DNA from: Nitrospira sp. UBA6493
GTDB lineage: Bacteria; Nitrospirota; Nitrospiria; Nitrospirales; Nitrospiraceae
Length of the DNA stretch: 42,245 nucleotides
Reading direction: 5' to 3'
Assembly (NCBI GenBank): GCA_002435325.1
Contig: DJMJ01000007.1
Coordinates: forward strand, 1 to 42,245
Below are positions 34,101 through 42,226 of the stretch, piece after piece; positions within the stretch are counted from its first letter, which is position 1; each line of letters starts with the position of its first letter. A program made the translations under genes and the position numbers. The notes below the pieces were generated by a model. It saw nothing but the letters and a program-made list of their open reading frames with translations, was not told where the DNA came from and did not search any database.

Positions 34101-34319
34101 GTTCAACAAGGATTCGATCGGGAAAGTCACGAACTGTTCGACTTCCACCGGTCCGAGGGCCGTGGCGCGGGTGAGGACCTGCACCTGGACAGGCGTGAGA
34201 TCCGGCACGGCATCGATGGTGAGATGCGCGAAGGACCAGAGGCCCGTCGCGATGACCATGAGGATGGCGACAAGGGTAAAAAAACGATACCGCAAGGAGA
34301 GCGTCAGCAAGCGGTCCAT
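31197..34319 (-). pseudogene. Heavy-metal RND efflux pump (CusA/CzcA family) with two compensating frameshifts
   Basis: Read across both lesions the frame is exactly 1041 codons, the normal size for HME-RND pumps. Recognisable parts are the N-terminal span and DAVPDLTPVQVQV, the porter domains, the transmembrane-4 acidic motif GLLVDGSVVMVDN, and a C-terminal span set. One base is missing near 34058 (after RSVSRYG) and one is extra near 32301 (after GVRSDLA). The middle segment of about 585 codons stays open in the shifted frame, so the events are recent or are sequencing errors. If real, only fragments are made. If not, this is the inner-membrane metal/proton antiporter of the operon. Confidence 0.88.
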
Positions 34320-34326
34320 CAGCGCC

Positions 34327-35499
34327 TCATTCTCCCGTTCCGATATGTTCTTTCAGCAGGATGTTTTTGAGGTCAAAGACGCCCTCGCTGACGACACGAT
34401 CGTCTTCGGTCAGGCCCTTCAGGACTTCGGTCCAGCCCCCGCCTTGACGTCCGAACTCAACCGGCACAAAGGTATAGGCGGAATTGCGCTCGATAAAGAC
34501 TCCTCTGGTCTGTCCAACGGTTGTGACCGCGGAGGCGGGGACCGCCAGCTCCGGCGATCCCGGTAGCGTGAGGGCCACATCGACATATTCTTGCGGCTTC
34601 AATTGTCCTTGAGCGTTCGCAACCTCAAAGCGGACATGAATGGTTCGGGTGGTTTCGTCGGCGATCGGCGCGATGTAGGTGAGCGGCGCGGTTACCGCCT
34701 CCGCTCCCTTGGGTGTGATCGTGCACTGGTCTCCTTCTTTGAATTTACGCGCCTGCTCGATCGGCAGGTTGGCAAACACCCCCACACGGCTGGTGTCAAC
34801 GACTTCGAATAGCTCGTACCCCAGCGCCACGCCCTGTCCGCGCACGGCATTTTGGGCGATCACTGTGCCGGCGATCGGGGAGGTCAGGGTGTAGCGGTGG
34901 CTTTCCTCATGCCCGCCCTGCTCGATCTCAGTGAGCTCGGCTATCGACAGGCCCATGTTCAACAGCTTCTCTCGGATATGCTGATACCGCACCTTCGTTT
35001 CCACATAGCGGCCTTTGTCTTCGATGAGTTTCCGCTCGGAGACAATGTCGTCCGCCCGCAGGATTTTCGTGCGCCGAAAACTGTTCTCAGCCACATTGGC
35101 CTGCGATTTTGCAATGAGGTATTCTTCCACCAATTGATCGAGCTGCAAGCTGCTGATGGCCACAAGGGGTTGACCACGCGTGACCCGGTCGCCTAATTGA
35201 ACGTGGATCGTTTCGACCTGTCCCGCAATCCTTGACGTGATCTTCGCGACCTGCCTCAGATCCAAGGACACTTCGCCCGGAGCTGTGACGACCTCGGGAA
35301 TCGCATGCCGCGCAACAGGCTCTGTTCGCAGGCGCTCCCGGACCACCGGTGGCGCCTGGATCGCGCGCGTACCGGTTGTGCCGGGCTGGAGCGGCGTTGC
35401 GGGAGGGTGTACCGGTGGCGGCGCGCCACGGTCGTCGCAGCTTGCGAGCAGCAGCATGGCGGCCGCGATCAGCCACTGTTTCGTATTGTGTCCGTTCAT
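34327..35499 (-). CDS. RND efflux periplasmic adaptor, lipoprotein type (CusB/CzcB family)
   Basis: 390 residues from the ATG at 35499, which overlaps the stop of the outer-membrane gene (ATGA). A lipobox LLLASC predicts lipidation at Cys21. Then come a barrel/lipoyl half-motif (VVTAPGEVSLDLRQVAKITS), a helical hairpin (about 150-215), the second lipoyl half (YTLTSPIAGTVIAQNAVRGQ) and beta-barrel and proximal domains. No N-terminal metal-binding Met or His cluster of the CusB type is obvious. It links the inner-membrane pump to the outer-membrane channel. Confidence 0.93.
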   Translation of the reverse strand: MNGHNTKQWLIAAAMLLLASCDDRGAPPPVHPPATPLQPGTTGTRAIQAPPVVRERLRTEPVARHAIPEVVTAPGEVSLDLRQVAKITSRIAGQVETIHVQLGDRVTRGQPLVAISSLQLDQLVEEYLIAKSQANVAENSFRRTKILRADDIVSERKLIEDKGRYVETKVRYQHIREKLLNMGLSIAELTEIEQGGHEESHRYTLTSPIAGTVIAQNAVRGQGVALGYELFEVVDTSRVGVFANLPIEQARKFKEGDQCTITPKGAEAVTAPLTYIAPIADETTRTIHVRFEVANAQGQLKPQEYVDVALTLPGSPELAVPASAVTTVGQTRGVFIERNSAYTFVPVEFGRQGGGWTEVLKGLTEDDRVVSEGVFDLKNILLKEHIGTGE

Positions 35500-36755
35500 A
35501 GCGGCGCTCCCAAGGATCGTTCCAGCCGGACCACGGCAATGGAGAGATCCGCGCGCACCTGGGCATATTCCAGCAGTGTTTGACGGTGGACACGCTGGGC
35601 ATCCAGGACATCCAGCAGGCTGGCGGCGCCATGCCGAAAACTGGTCCGGGCGACGGCCAAGGTCTGTTCCGCTTGTTGTAAGAGCCCGTTCTCGAAGACC
35701 TGCAACTGGTCCCGGGCGGTGCGAACCTCTTGCGTATATTGCGTGATGGCCTGTTCCAATTCGTATTGGATTCGCAGCCATTCGGCGTCCGTCCGATTTT
35801 TCTCCCCCAGGGCCGTCTGAATTTCACCTTGCCGGCGATACCATAAGGGAAGGGGCACGGTCAGGCCGGCGGTCAGTGATTCATCCCCCGCCTCCCGGTG
35901 GTAGTTGCCCTGGATGCTGATGTTGGGCACGCGGGATTCCCGCTCATATCGCACAGTATTCTCGGCTTGTTCGGCGAGTTTCGCCATACGCCGCATGCTG
36001 GGATGGTCTTCAACGGCCCGGCTTGCCAGCTGATCGATCTCCAGCTCCTGCCGGGGAGAGAGGAATTGTCCGTGAAGCGAGAACTGTTTGCCAAGCGATC
36101 CGGCGGTCAGCATATTCAAACGGGCGTGGGAGACCAACAGGGCATTCTGTGCGCGGGCCATGTCCTTCCTGGCCTTCTGGACCTCGACCGCGGCTTTCAT
36201 CGTATCGAAGGAGGTGGCGTCGCCGGCCGCCACTCGGGCTTTCACCGTGCGCAACAGGTCTTCAACCAGGTTCACGTTTTGCGCGGCGAGTTCGGCATCG
36301 CGTTGGGCGAAGAGCCCTGAATAAAACGCGACTTTGACATCGGCCATGACCGCCAAGCGGGCGTCTTCCAGCGCGGCCGTGGCTCCAGCCACGCCGGCGT
36401 TCGCCGCGTCATGCCGCGCTTGCCGTTTGCCTGTCCATTCGAGCGGCTGCTCGATCGTCACTGTGCGCTCGGTGATGCGGATCCCGTTGCTGGGATCGCG
36501 GATCGCTCCGCGGCCGGCGATGCCCGTGATCGAAGGGTTGGGATAGGCGCCCGCCGTAATCTGTTGGCCGTGCCGTTGCTGGACTAACCCCATTGCCCCG
36601 GCCAGTGCCGGGCTGTGCCGGACGGCCATTGCCAGAATATCGTCCAATGAGTAAGCGGAGGGGGCGGATTCAGCGGCCTGGGCGGTCCCGCCGCCATCTA
36701 TGGACCCTGCCATGGCACACAGCATCAAGACCGATAGGACTATTCGAGGACTCAT
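35496..36755 (-). CDS. Outer-membrane efflux channel, TolC/CzcC family
   Basis: 419 residues with a signal peptide (about 1-27, ending near AQAAE) and an AAGGAGG ribosome-binding site. Two OEP repeats form the long helical barrel: YSLDDILAMAVRHSPALAGA opens the first and VEDHPSMRRMAKLAEQAENT the second. TAGAYPNPSITGIAG and ESRVPNISIQGNYHREAG are family-like strand segments. It would serve as the exit duct of the adjacent pump. Confidence 0.93.
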   Translation of the reverse strand: MSPRIVLSVLMLCAMAGSIDGGGTAQAAESAPSAYSLDDILAMAVRHSPALAGAMGLVQQRHGQQITAGAYPNPSITGIAGRGAIRDPSNGIRITERTVTIEQPLEWTGKRQARHDAANAGVAGATAALEDARLAVMADVKVAFYSGLFAQRDAELAAQNVNLVEDLLRTVKARVAAGDATSFDTMKAAVEVQKARKDMARAQNALLVSHARLNMLTAGSLGKQFSLHGQFLSPRQELEIDQLASRAVEDHPSMRRMAKLAEQAENTVRYERESRVPNISIQGNYHREAGDESLTAGLTVPLPLWYRRQGEIQTALGEKNRTDAEWLRIQYELEQAITQYTQEVRTARDQLQVFENGLLQQAEQTLAVARTSFRHGAASLLDVLDAQRVHRQTLLEYAQVRADLSIAVVRLERSLGAPL

Positions 36756-36854
36756 GTTGAGCCTCCTTCGTATCGACGAAACGCCACCGCGTCGACGGGA
36801 GCATGCGCTGTTCGCGACGCGAGGCTTATGTAAAGCCGTCAGGGATGGTGAACG

Positions 36855-37337
36855 CTAGGCGAGGGCTGCCGGCGGTGCGCGAGCCGGGACGTCGCGAGTG
36901 AGAAGCGTGAGTGGAAGTGAGACCGTCAGATTCTGGAATCGCAATAGGTGTGTGGACAAGGCTGCAAGGACGGGAGGCTCAACGATGAGGGCAGAGGAGG
37001 CAAGCGGCTTCGGATGTGTGCGATCGGTTGAATCGCTGACGAAAGAAAATCCGAGTTCGGCATAGTCTGATGCTTGCGCGGGATGTCCGGAGACGGCGAT
37101 AGAGTGTGTAAGCTGCGGTTCGTATGTGGTCGTGGCCTCCTGGCGGGAATCGAATTCGCCCTCCAGATCTGGCGAGAAGATGGTGTGAACGGTTCCGCCG
37201 TGAATATGGCCGGCTTCGCCGTGATGGTGAGCCGCTTCCGGGTGTATGTGGAAGAGAGGAAGGGCCAGCATCCAGGCCATGATCCAGACGCGCAACAGAC
37301 TGTGCGGCCATGAATAGGTGTTGGATCTCATGTCCAT
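36855..37337 (-). CDS. Histidine-rich exported protein leading the metal-efflux operon
   Basis: 160 residues with an N-terminal hydrophobic segment (LLRVWIMAWMLALPLF), directly followed by a His cluster: HIHPEAAHHHGEAGHIHGG, with eight His between residues 30 and 51. This suggests metal capture (Zn, Cu, Co or Ni) at the outer face of the inner membrane or in the periplasm. The rest is Ser/Thr-rich and unlike known domains. AAGGAG lies eight bases before the ATG. It is the first gene of the minus-strand efflux operon. Confidence 0.75.
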   Translation of the reverse strand: MDMRSNTYSWPHSLLRVWIMAWMLALPLFHIHPEAAHHHGEAGHIHGGTVHTIFSPDLEGEFDSRQEATTTYEPQLTHSIAVSGHPAQASDYAELGFSFVSDSTDRTHPKPLASSALIVEPPVLAALSTHLLRFQNLTVSLPLTLLTRDVPARAPPAALA

Positions 37338-37594
37338 GCGGGGACTCCTTAATTAAGAAACCCTAACACATGGCCTCATAGGCATCAAGGAACGGACGTT
37401 TCCTGCGGAAGAAATGGCATGCGCGAAGCGGCAAAGTGCCAGTCATGGGCTAGTCGGAGATAATGTGGGGAATCGCGTGGAGTTGTTGAACGCCAGGTAT
37501 GCATCGTCATCATCGGTTCTGGAGGAGTGTTGGTAGGATTGCCCTTCCGTCAGGCGAGAGAGTAAGGGCTGAGAGAGACCAAGAATTCCTGAAT

Positions 37595-38626
37595 TTATTG
37601 GGGCAAAAGGGGATCGATCAATCGTGAAAACTCGGCCGCTGGCTGAGCGCCGACCAGCGGCCGACCGTTAATGAAGAATGTCGGTGTACTGGTAATTCCG
37701 AGCGCGAGCCCATCCTGCAGGTCTTTTTTTACTTCTTCACGGTAGCGACCTGTGCGAAGACAAGTTGAGAAGTCATCGGTGTGAAGTCCAAGGTCACGAG
37801 CCAGTGCCTCATAGTCCCAGCCGGTTCCCGCTGTTTGGCGATCGAATAAGACATCATGATATTCCCAGAACTTACCCTGTTCTCCGGCGCATTGGGCAGC
37901 TTCCGCAGCCTGGGCTGCGTGGGGATGGTTTGGCCCGGGATAATCCCGATACACGAGACGAATCTTTTCACCGTAGATGTGGCGAAGCTCTTTCAAGATC
38001 ACCACGCTTTTCTGGCAGTACGCACATTGAAAGTCTGAAAACTCCACGATGGTAACTGGTGCATCGGCGGGACCAATGAATGGATCATCGTCGGCGCTGA
38101 CGGAGAGGGTTGGCGGATCCATAGGCTTCATGGCAATGCGGATGTCTGTTTTGCGGCGAAGAGAGACCAGCAGTGCCTGACGAATCCTGGCTTGTTCCTG
38201 AAGGCTCTGCCTGGATTTTTGTCTCGGATTATTCTGGTTCTTGTCTGAGTTTAACTGTCTGACCGGAGCCGGGAGGTTAGCAAGTCTGGTGATGGATTCC
38301 GATTGGGTGGCCTCGTTCAAAAGCTCTGAGACACTGATTCCCTTCAGCGATGCCTCAGCTTCCAGTAAGTGCTCCTCGATTTTCTGTTGGAGTGTCCGGT
38401 GGAGCAGTTGATTGCGTTGTAGATCTAGTTGGTAGAGGGGAATCGCCGCCGCCTGCTCTACTTCTTGCATCGTGATGGGACGTCCGTCCACAGTTGCCGC
38501 AACCGCTGAGGATGCGGCCGGTTCCTCACGTGACGACTGAAATATCGATGCAGTGACGATGAGCCAGGTTATGGCAATAATGAAACCGACGGCAGTCAAG
38601 TGGCGAGACGTGAGCATTTGTGGCAT
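37595..38626 (-). CDS. DsbA-like thiol oxidoreductase fused to a SurA-like N-terminal segment
   Basis: 343 residues. The N-terminal membrane anchor or signal is TAVGFIIAITWLIVTASIF. Residues about 43-160 resemble the N-terminal part of SurA/PrsA chaperones (VAATVDGRPITMQEVEQAA, LLEAEASLKGISVSELL). The thioredoxin-fold DSBA domain (about 180-343) has the redox motif CAYC (201-204), VEFSDFQCAYC, and the cis-Pro loop TSTPTFFING. It probably works on disulfides of exported proteins. It resembles DSBA-domain proteins such as BdbD or DsbG-like forms with chaperone extensions. No DsbB adjoins it. The start is uncertain (ATG at 38626 or 38617). Confidence 0.85.
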   Translation of the reverse strand: MPQMLTSRHLTAVGFIIAITWLIVTASIFQSSREEPAASSAVAATVDGRPITMQEVEQAAAIPLYQLDLQRNQLLHRTLQQKIEEHLLEAEASLKGISVSELLNEATQSESITRLANLPAPVRQLNSDKNQNNPRQKSRQSLQEQARIRQALLVSLRRKTDIRIAMKPMDPPTLSVSADDDPFIGPADAPVTIVEFSDFQCAYCQKSVVILKELRHIYGEKIRLVYRDYPGPNHPHAAQAAEAAQCAGEQGKFWEYHDVLFDRQTAGTGWDYEALARDLGLHTDDFSTCLRTGRYREEVKKDLQDGLALGITSTPTFFINGRPLVGAQPAAEFSRLIDPLLPQ

Positions 38627-38937
38627 TGGGCCGAGAATTTGAGAAACCCGTGATTCGGATCGCTAGCGCCAACGATACACGCGATATTTCAGAATATCCA
38701 TAATTTCATGATAATCCGTAGCGGGTGTGGTGATATACGTATGTATACCTAATTTATGCTTGACGGAGGAAAGGCCACGTCTCTACTGGCCGAACAAGAT
38801 GGGTGTTTCGGGTGCCGGCCCTCCTAAAGGCGGCTGCAACATGCGCTAACGTGTAAGAATGGATCGCAAGGGGGCGGGATTATATCGTCTCTTCCACTCC
38901 TACATTATGGGGGGGCGGTAACCCCCCGTGCGGGGAA
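38627..38937. other. Gene-free stretch with a G7/C6 hairpin
   Basis: No coding region seen. A run of seven Gs (38909-38915) faces six Cs (38922-38927) across CGGTAA, giving a short, very stable hairpin with no T-run. It may end leftward or rightward transcripts before the promoter at 38938. Confidence 0.5.
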
Positions 38938-38966
38938 TTGGCCTTGCGGCGTGATTGCCCTATCAT
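38938..38966 (+). promoter_or_regulatory. Possible promoter of the receiver-less sigma-54 activator
   Basis: TTGGCC, 17 bases, TATCAT (4/6 and 5/6 matches to sigma-70 consensus). The expected leader is about 100 bases. Confidence 0.4.
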
Positions 38967-39071
38967 GAGGCTCGTTAACCGCCGGTGTTTCTTATGCGTC
39001 GGCACTGCGGTCGCAGGTAGGAAGAGTGAGGCTTGCTGGTCGTTCCGTTCATACTGGTAGGAGGTGCTAAC

Positions 39072-40082
39072 ATGTCGAGCTGGCGCGGAGTGCTAATCGG
39101 TACGAGCAGAGTGTTTCTCCAGGCAACGGGATTGATTCCGATATTGAGCAAGTCCAAATCGACGGTGTTAATCTCCGGAGAAACGGGAACAGGGAAAGAA
39201 CTTTTTGCCAGGGCCATTCATTATTCAGGCGATCGACGAGACAAGCCGTTTGTCGCCATTAACTGCGCAGCGCTTCCGGATCATTTGATCGAGAATGAAT
39301 TGTTCGGGCATAGCAAGGGAGCCTTTACAGGTGCCTTTATGGAGAAGCCAGGCTTGTTGAACGAAGCCGACGGCGGAACGTTGTTTCTCGACGAGATTAA
39401 CTCGCTCAGTTTGACGGTGCAAAGCAAGTTGTTGCGGGTGTTGCAAGAGCAGGAGTTCAGACCACTGGGTTCGACCAAGAGTCGGAGGGTCGATGTGAAG
39501 ATCCTTGCCGCGACGAATACCGACTTGCGCCATTTGGTTGAAACTCATCAGTTCCGCGAAGACTTGTTCTACCGTCTGAATGTCTTGTCTGTTGTGCTGC
39601 CGCCTTTGCGAGACCGGAAGGAGGACATTCTGTTACTGGCTGATCATTTTCTGCAGGCCCATGCCAAGGAGTTCGGCCGGGAGGGCATTACCATTGGAGG
39701 TTCAGGCAAGGCGAGACTGCTGGGCCATGCCTGGCCCGGCAATGTGCGAGAGCTCCAAGGTGTGATTGAGCGTGCCGTCGCGATGGGAGCGGGAGAGACG
39801 ATTGAAGCCCACGACCTTGATTTACCTGAAGACGGGAGGTCTCATGACGCAGGGCCGACGATGACGCTCTTGTCGCGAGGAGTGGCCGGTGACAACTCGA
39901 GTTTCCAGGCGATGAAGATTAAGGTGATCGAGGAGTTCGAGCGAGCCTACCTCGTAGAGCTGCTCTCCAGCCATCATGGCAATATCTCAAAGGCCGCACG
40001 TGTGGCGCAGAAAGAACGGCGCGCTTTCCAGCGTCTGTTGCAGAAGCACGGGCTCGATCGGCGGGTATTTCTCGCCGCATAA
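39072..40082 (+). CDS. Sigma-54 activator without receiver domain (PspF-like)
   Basis: 336 residues from the ATG at 39072, chosen for its AGGAGG site. The AAA+ domain begins almost at once: Walker A GETGTGKE (36-43), sigma-54 loop GAFTGA (83-88), Walker B FLDE (105-108), and PGNVRELQ. A Fis-type helix-turn-helix ends the protein (SHHGNISKAARVAQKERRAF). There is no receiver, GAF or PAS input, so activity must be set by expression or by a partner protein, as PspA does for PspF. Flp pilin genes with a sigma-54-type promoter lie about 1.9 kb downstream. Confidence 0.93.
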   Translation: MSSWRGVLIGTSRVFLQATGLIPILSKSKSTVLISGETGTGKELFARAIHYSGDRRDKPFVAINCAALPDHLIENELFGHSKGAFTGAFMEKPGLLNEADGGTLFLDEINSLSLTVQSKLLRVLQEQEFRPLGSTKSRRVDVKILAATNTDLRHLVETHQFREDLFYRLNVLSVVLPPLRDRKEDILLLADHFLQAHAKEFGREGITIGGSGKARLLGHAWPGNVRELQGVIERAVAMGAGETIEAHDLDLPEDGRSHDAGPTMTLLSRGVAGDNSSFQAMKIKVIEEFERAYLVELLSSHHGNISKAARVAQKERRAFQRLLQKHGLDRRVFLAA

Positions 40083-40201
40083 GGCTTTCAATCCTGAGGT
40101 GATTCAGCCGCAGGAGGGGCAAGAAAGCCAAGCCCCTCTTTACATAACGCATACTTGTGAGCACCCATACGGGGTACTAAGTTTGCTTTTGCCAGCTGGC
40201 C

Positions 40202-40495
40202 ATGAACCGGCCGGATTCCTGGGCTCAAACTCACATCATCACATGGCGAATTCTTAGTTACCTGGATTCGTGCCCAGATGCCAAGGATACGGCAGAGGGG
40301 ATAGCAGAGTGGTGGCTACGTGAGGAGGAGATCGATGTCAATATCGCCATCGTTAGTAGTTCTCTCGCGTCCCTCGTGAAGTCGGGATGGTTGATAAAAA
40401 CGGGAGGTCGGGCAAGTCTGACCCGCTATGGCTTGAATAAAACCCGCCAGCACGTCCTGCGGCAATTTCTCCAACGCCAGTCGAGTTTCCATTAA
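40202..40495 (+). CDS. Winged-helix-like small protein, function unknown
   Basis: 97 residues. The pattern ITWRILSYLDSCPDAKDTAE, GIAEWWLREEEIDVNIAIVS, LASLVKSGWLIKTGG and LTRYGLNKTRQHVLRQFL reads as a helix-turn-helix plus wing. I associate it with short conserved Nitrospira proteins having an EGIAEWWL-type motif. No ribosome-binding site is obvious at the ATG. It lies between the sigma-54 activator and the TPR gene and may bind DNA or a protein partner. Confidence 0.65.
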   Translation: MNRPDSWAQTHIITWRILSYLDSCPDAKDTAEGIAEWWLREEEIDVNIAIVSSSLASLVKSGWLIKTGGRASLTRYGLNKTRQHVLRQFLQRQSSFH

Positions 40496-40500
40496 AAGGC

Positions 40501-41511
40501 TTACGGGCATGTTCTGTGTTCGGTTGAGCTGGATGTGGAGGCGTCGGCCGGTTCCTTCCCAAATGCTTGTTGCGCCCGGAGGAGATTGTCCGAGGCCTTT
40601 TCGTAGTATTGAGGATTCAGTTCGATCGCCTTCTCGAAGCAGGCGGCGGCCTGCTTCGAATTTCCCATGCCGAGCAGAGCGACGCCAAGGTTGTTGTAGG
40701 CACGCGGCTCGTCTGTGGCTTTTTTGAAGGCAGCCAGGGCATCCGCGTACCGCTGGCGATGGGCGTAGGCCACGCCGAGATTATTATGCAGTTTCGGCGA
40801 CGCCGAGCCAGCTGCGATAGCCTGCTCATAAGTCTGGATTGCGGCTTCGTGATCGCCGCTCAAGGCATAGGCTAGTCCCAGATTGTTCAATACTCCCGGT
40901 TCACCTGGACGGAGTGCCAGCGCTGCCTTATACGAAGCGATGGCGTCGGCATGACGCGCTTGTCTGTCGTAAGTGAGGCCAAGCAGATTGTGGGAAACCC
41001 AGTTGGATGGGGCTAGGGCGATGGCCTTGCGGAGCGCTTCTTCGGCCTCTGGTAGCTGATTCTGGAGCAGGGATACGTGCCCAATCCCTTGATAGGCTGG
41101 AGCTGAATCCGGAGTCCTGGCCTGCAGGTCCCGGAATTGGGTCAAGGCGGGCTCCATCATCCCCTGCTGCAGGAACATCCGGCCAAGCTTGAGACGGACG
41201 GTATTCCGCGACGGATCTGCCTGCAAGGCTTTGCTGTAATGGACTCCTGCTAGGGGGTAGTTGCGCTGCTGCGCGTCCGCATCCCCTGCGCGTTCATGCT
41301 CTTCCGCCGTCATCTGAGGAGCCGACGTAGCAGCGTCATTGAGGTCGTCCTGCCGGTCCTTCAGCGCTTCTACCATCTTGTTATATTCCGACATGTCGAA
41401 CGAGGAAGAGGCGGGGTCTTTCGATCCCGCGCATCCGGTTACGATACAGGCTCCAAGAAGCAGAACGACTCCAAGTCGAAATCGTAGCGTTGTTCCAGTC
41501 CGCATGGCCAT
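40501..41511 (-). CDS. TPR-repeat lipoprotein, possible pilus-assembly (TadD-like) factor
   Basis: 336 residues. A signal peptide with lipobox IVTGC predicts lipidation at Cys27. From about residue 70, seven or so tetratricopeptide repeats follow, e.g. AGVHYSKALQADPSRNTVRL, APAYQGIGHVSLLQNQLPEA, NWVSHNLLGLTYDRQARHAD, PGVLNNLGLAYALSGDHEAA, KLHNNLGVAYAHRQRYADAL and AYNNLGVALLGMGNSKQAAA. It is divergent from the Flp pilin genes, which suggests a TadD-like pilotin or scaffold role, but the TPR architecture alone does not prove it. Confidence 0.85.
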   Translation of the reverse strand: MAMRTGTTLRFRLGVVLLLGACIVTGCAGSKDPASSSFDMSEYNKMVEALKDRQDDLNDAATSAPQMTAEEHERAGDADAQQRNYPLAGVHYSKALQADPSRNTVRLKLGRMFLQQGMMEPALTQFRDLQARTPDSAPAYQGIGHVSLLQNQLPEAEEALRKAIALAPSNWVSHNLLGLTYDRQARHADAIASYKAALALRPGEPGVLNNLGLAYALSGDHEAAIQTYEQAIAAGSASPKLHNNLGVAYAHRQRYADALAAFKKATDEPRAYNNLGVALLGMGNSKQAAACFEKAIELNPQYYEKASDNLLRAQQAFGKEPADASTSSSTEHRTCP

Positions 41512-41604
41512 TCTTTCTTATCCCCCTTGTGTGCGTGATACGCGCGTAATCCAGCATGCCGTGAGTTTTGTGAAATGGTCAACGAAAACCGCTGTTTCAC
41601 ATTC

Positions 41605-41628
41605 CGCTCACCGTAATAACGGTGAGCG
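41605..41628. promoter_or_regulatory. Perfect 10-bp inverted repeat between the TPR and pilin genes
   Basis: CGCTCACCGT, loop AATA, ACGGTGAGCG. It lies in the divergent intergenic region, 94 bases from the TPR gene start and about 140 bases upstream of the sigma-54 promoter match. That is a typical distance for an enhancer or operator, although an RNA hairpin is equally possible. Confidence 0.4.
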
Positions 41629-41766
41629 ATGAATTCCAATCTGCGGTTGAATTACCGCTGGTTTAGCTGGTTTCTGGCTCGTTCCCCTGAGGCACACCTA
41701 CCGCAGGTAAGGAAGTGGGCAATCGAAAAAATCAGGATTATTAAACAGTTAGGCGAGCGGTGATCC

Positions 41767-41781
41767 TGGCCGATCCTTTGC
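41767..41781 (+). promoter_or_regulatory. Sigma-54 (-24/-12) promoter of the flp pilin genes
   Basis: TGGCCGATCCTTTGC. It has GG and GC at the required ten-base spacing and the full TGGC and TTGC blocks, followed by A. Transcription would start near 41793, leaving a leader of about 156 bases before the pilin ATG. A PspF-like activator gene lies on the same strand upstream. Confidence 0.65.
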
Positions 41782-41948
41782 AATACTCCATGAGCAATGC
41801 GGGACCCAGCAATCAGACGCGATCACCCGGGTGAAGGAGGTGAGGGAATTCCCGATTGGTGTAAATGGTCGCGGGAATGAGAGGTGGGACGCAGGATTGA
41901 AAAGCAGGGCACAGTAATTTTCAAACAACCACAGGAAAGGAGACTACC

Positions 41949-42122
41949 ATGTTGAACGCCATTCGTCAGTTCGTGAAGGAAGAAGAGGGGCTTGCGGCCG
42001 CGGAGTACGCGATGTTGCTGGCATTGGTTGCCGTGTTCTTGATTACGGCGATTACGGCTTTCCGGAACGCCATTGCCACCACTTTCACCACGGCGACGAC
42101 TACCTTGACCAACGCGTCGTAG
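41949..42122 (+). CDS. flp: Flp/Fap-type pilin, first copy
   Basis: 57 residues: MLNAIRQFVKEEEGLAAAEY, then a hydrophobic helix (AMLLALVAVFLITAIT) and a Thr/Ala-rich end. The G-LAAAEYA pattern is the class III Flp prepilin signature: TadV-type peptidase cleaves after the Gly, leaving the Glu-Tyr pair of the mature pilin. AAAGGAGA precedes the ATG. It would be the major subunit of a tight-adherence (Tad) pilus. The secretion genes (tadA, rcpA and others) are not in the window but may lie downstream. Confidence 0.93.
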   Translation: MLNAIRQFVKEEEGLAAAEYAMLLALVAVFLITAITAFRNAIATTFTTATTTLTNAS

Positions 42123-42135
42123 TGTCATGAATCGG

Positions 42136-42160
42136 CTGGCCCGGATCCATATCGGGCCAG
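42136..42160 (+). terminator. 8-bp hairpin between the two pilin copies
   Basis: CTGGCCCG and CGGGCCAG around a nine-base loop, 13 bases after the first pilin stop, without a T-run. It could stabilise or partly terminate the first pilin message, as is common when a major pilin must outnumber downstream products. Confidence 0.45.
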
Positions 42161-42226
42161 ACTAACTGGTTCCGGGTATCTGCTCAGGTACGCGAGCGCA
42201 AATGTCTAAACAGAGAGGGAGCTACC

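Noticed and set aside
37428..37441. TGGCAC on the minus strand before the metal-efflux operon, as a sigma-54 promoter
   Set aside because: No GC occurs at the required ten-base distance from GG (only at six and nine), and sigma-54 promoters tolerate spacing changes poorly.
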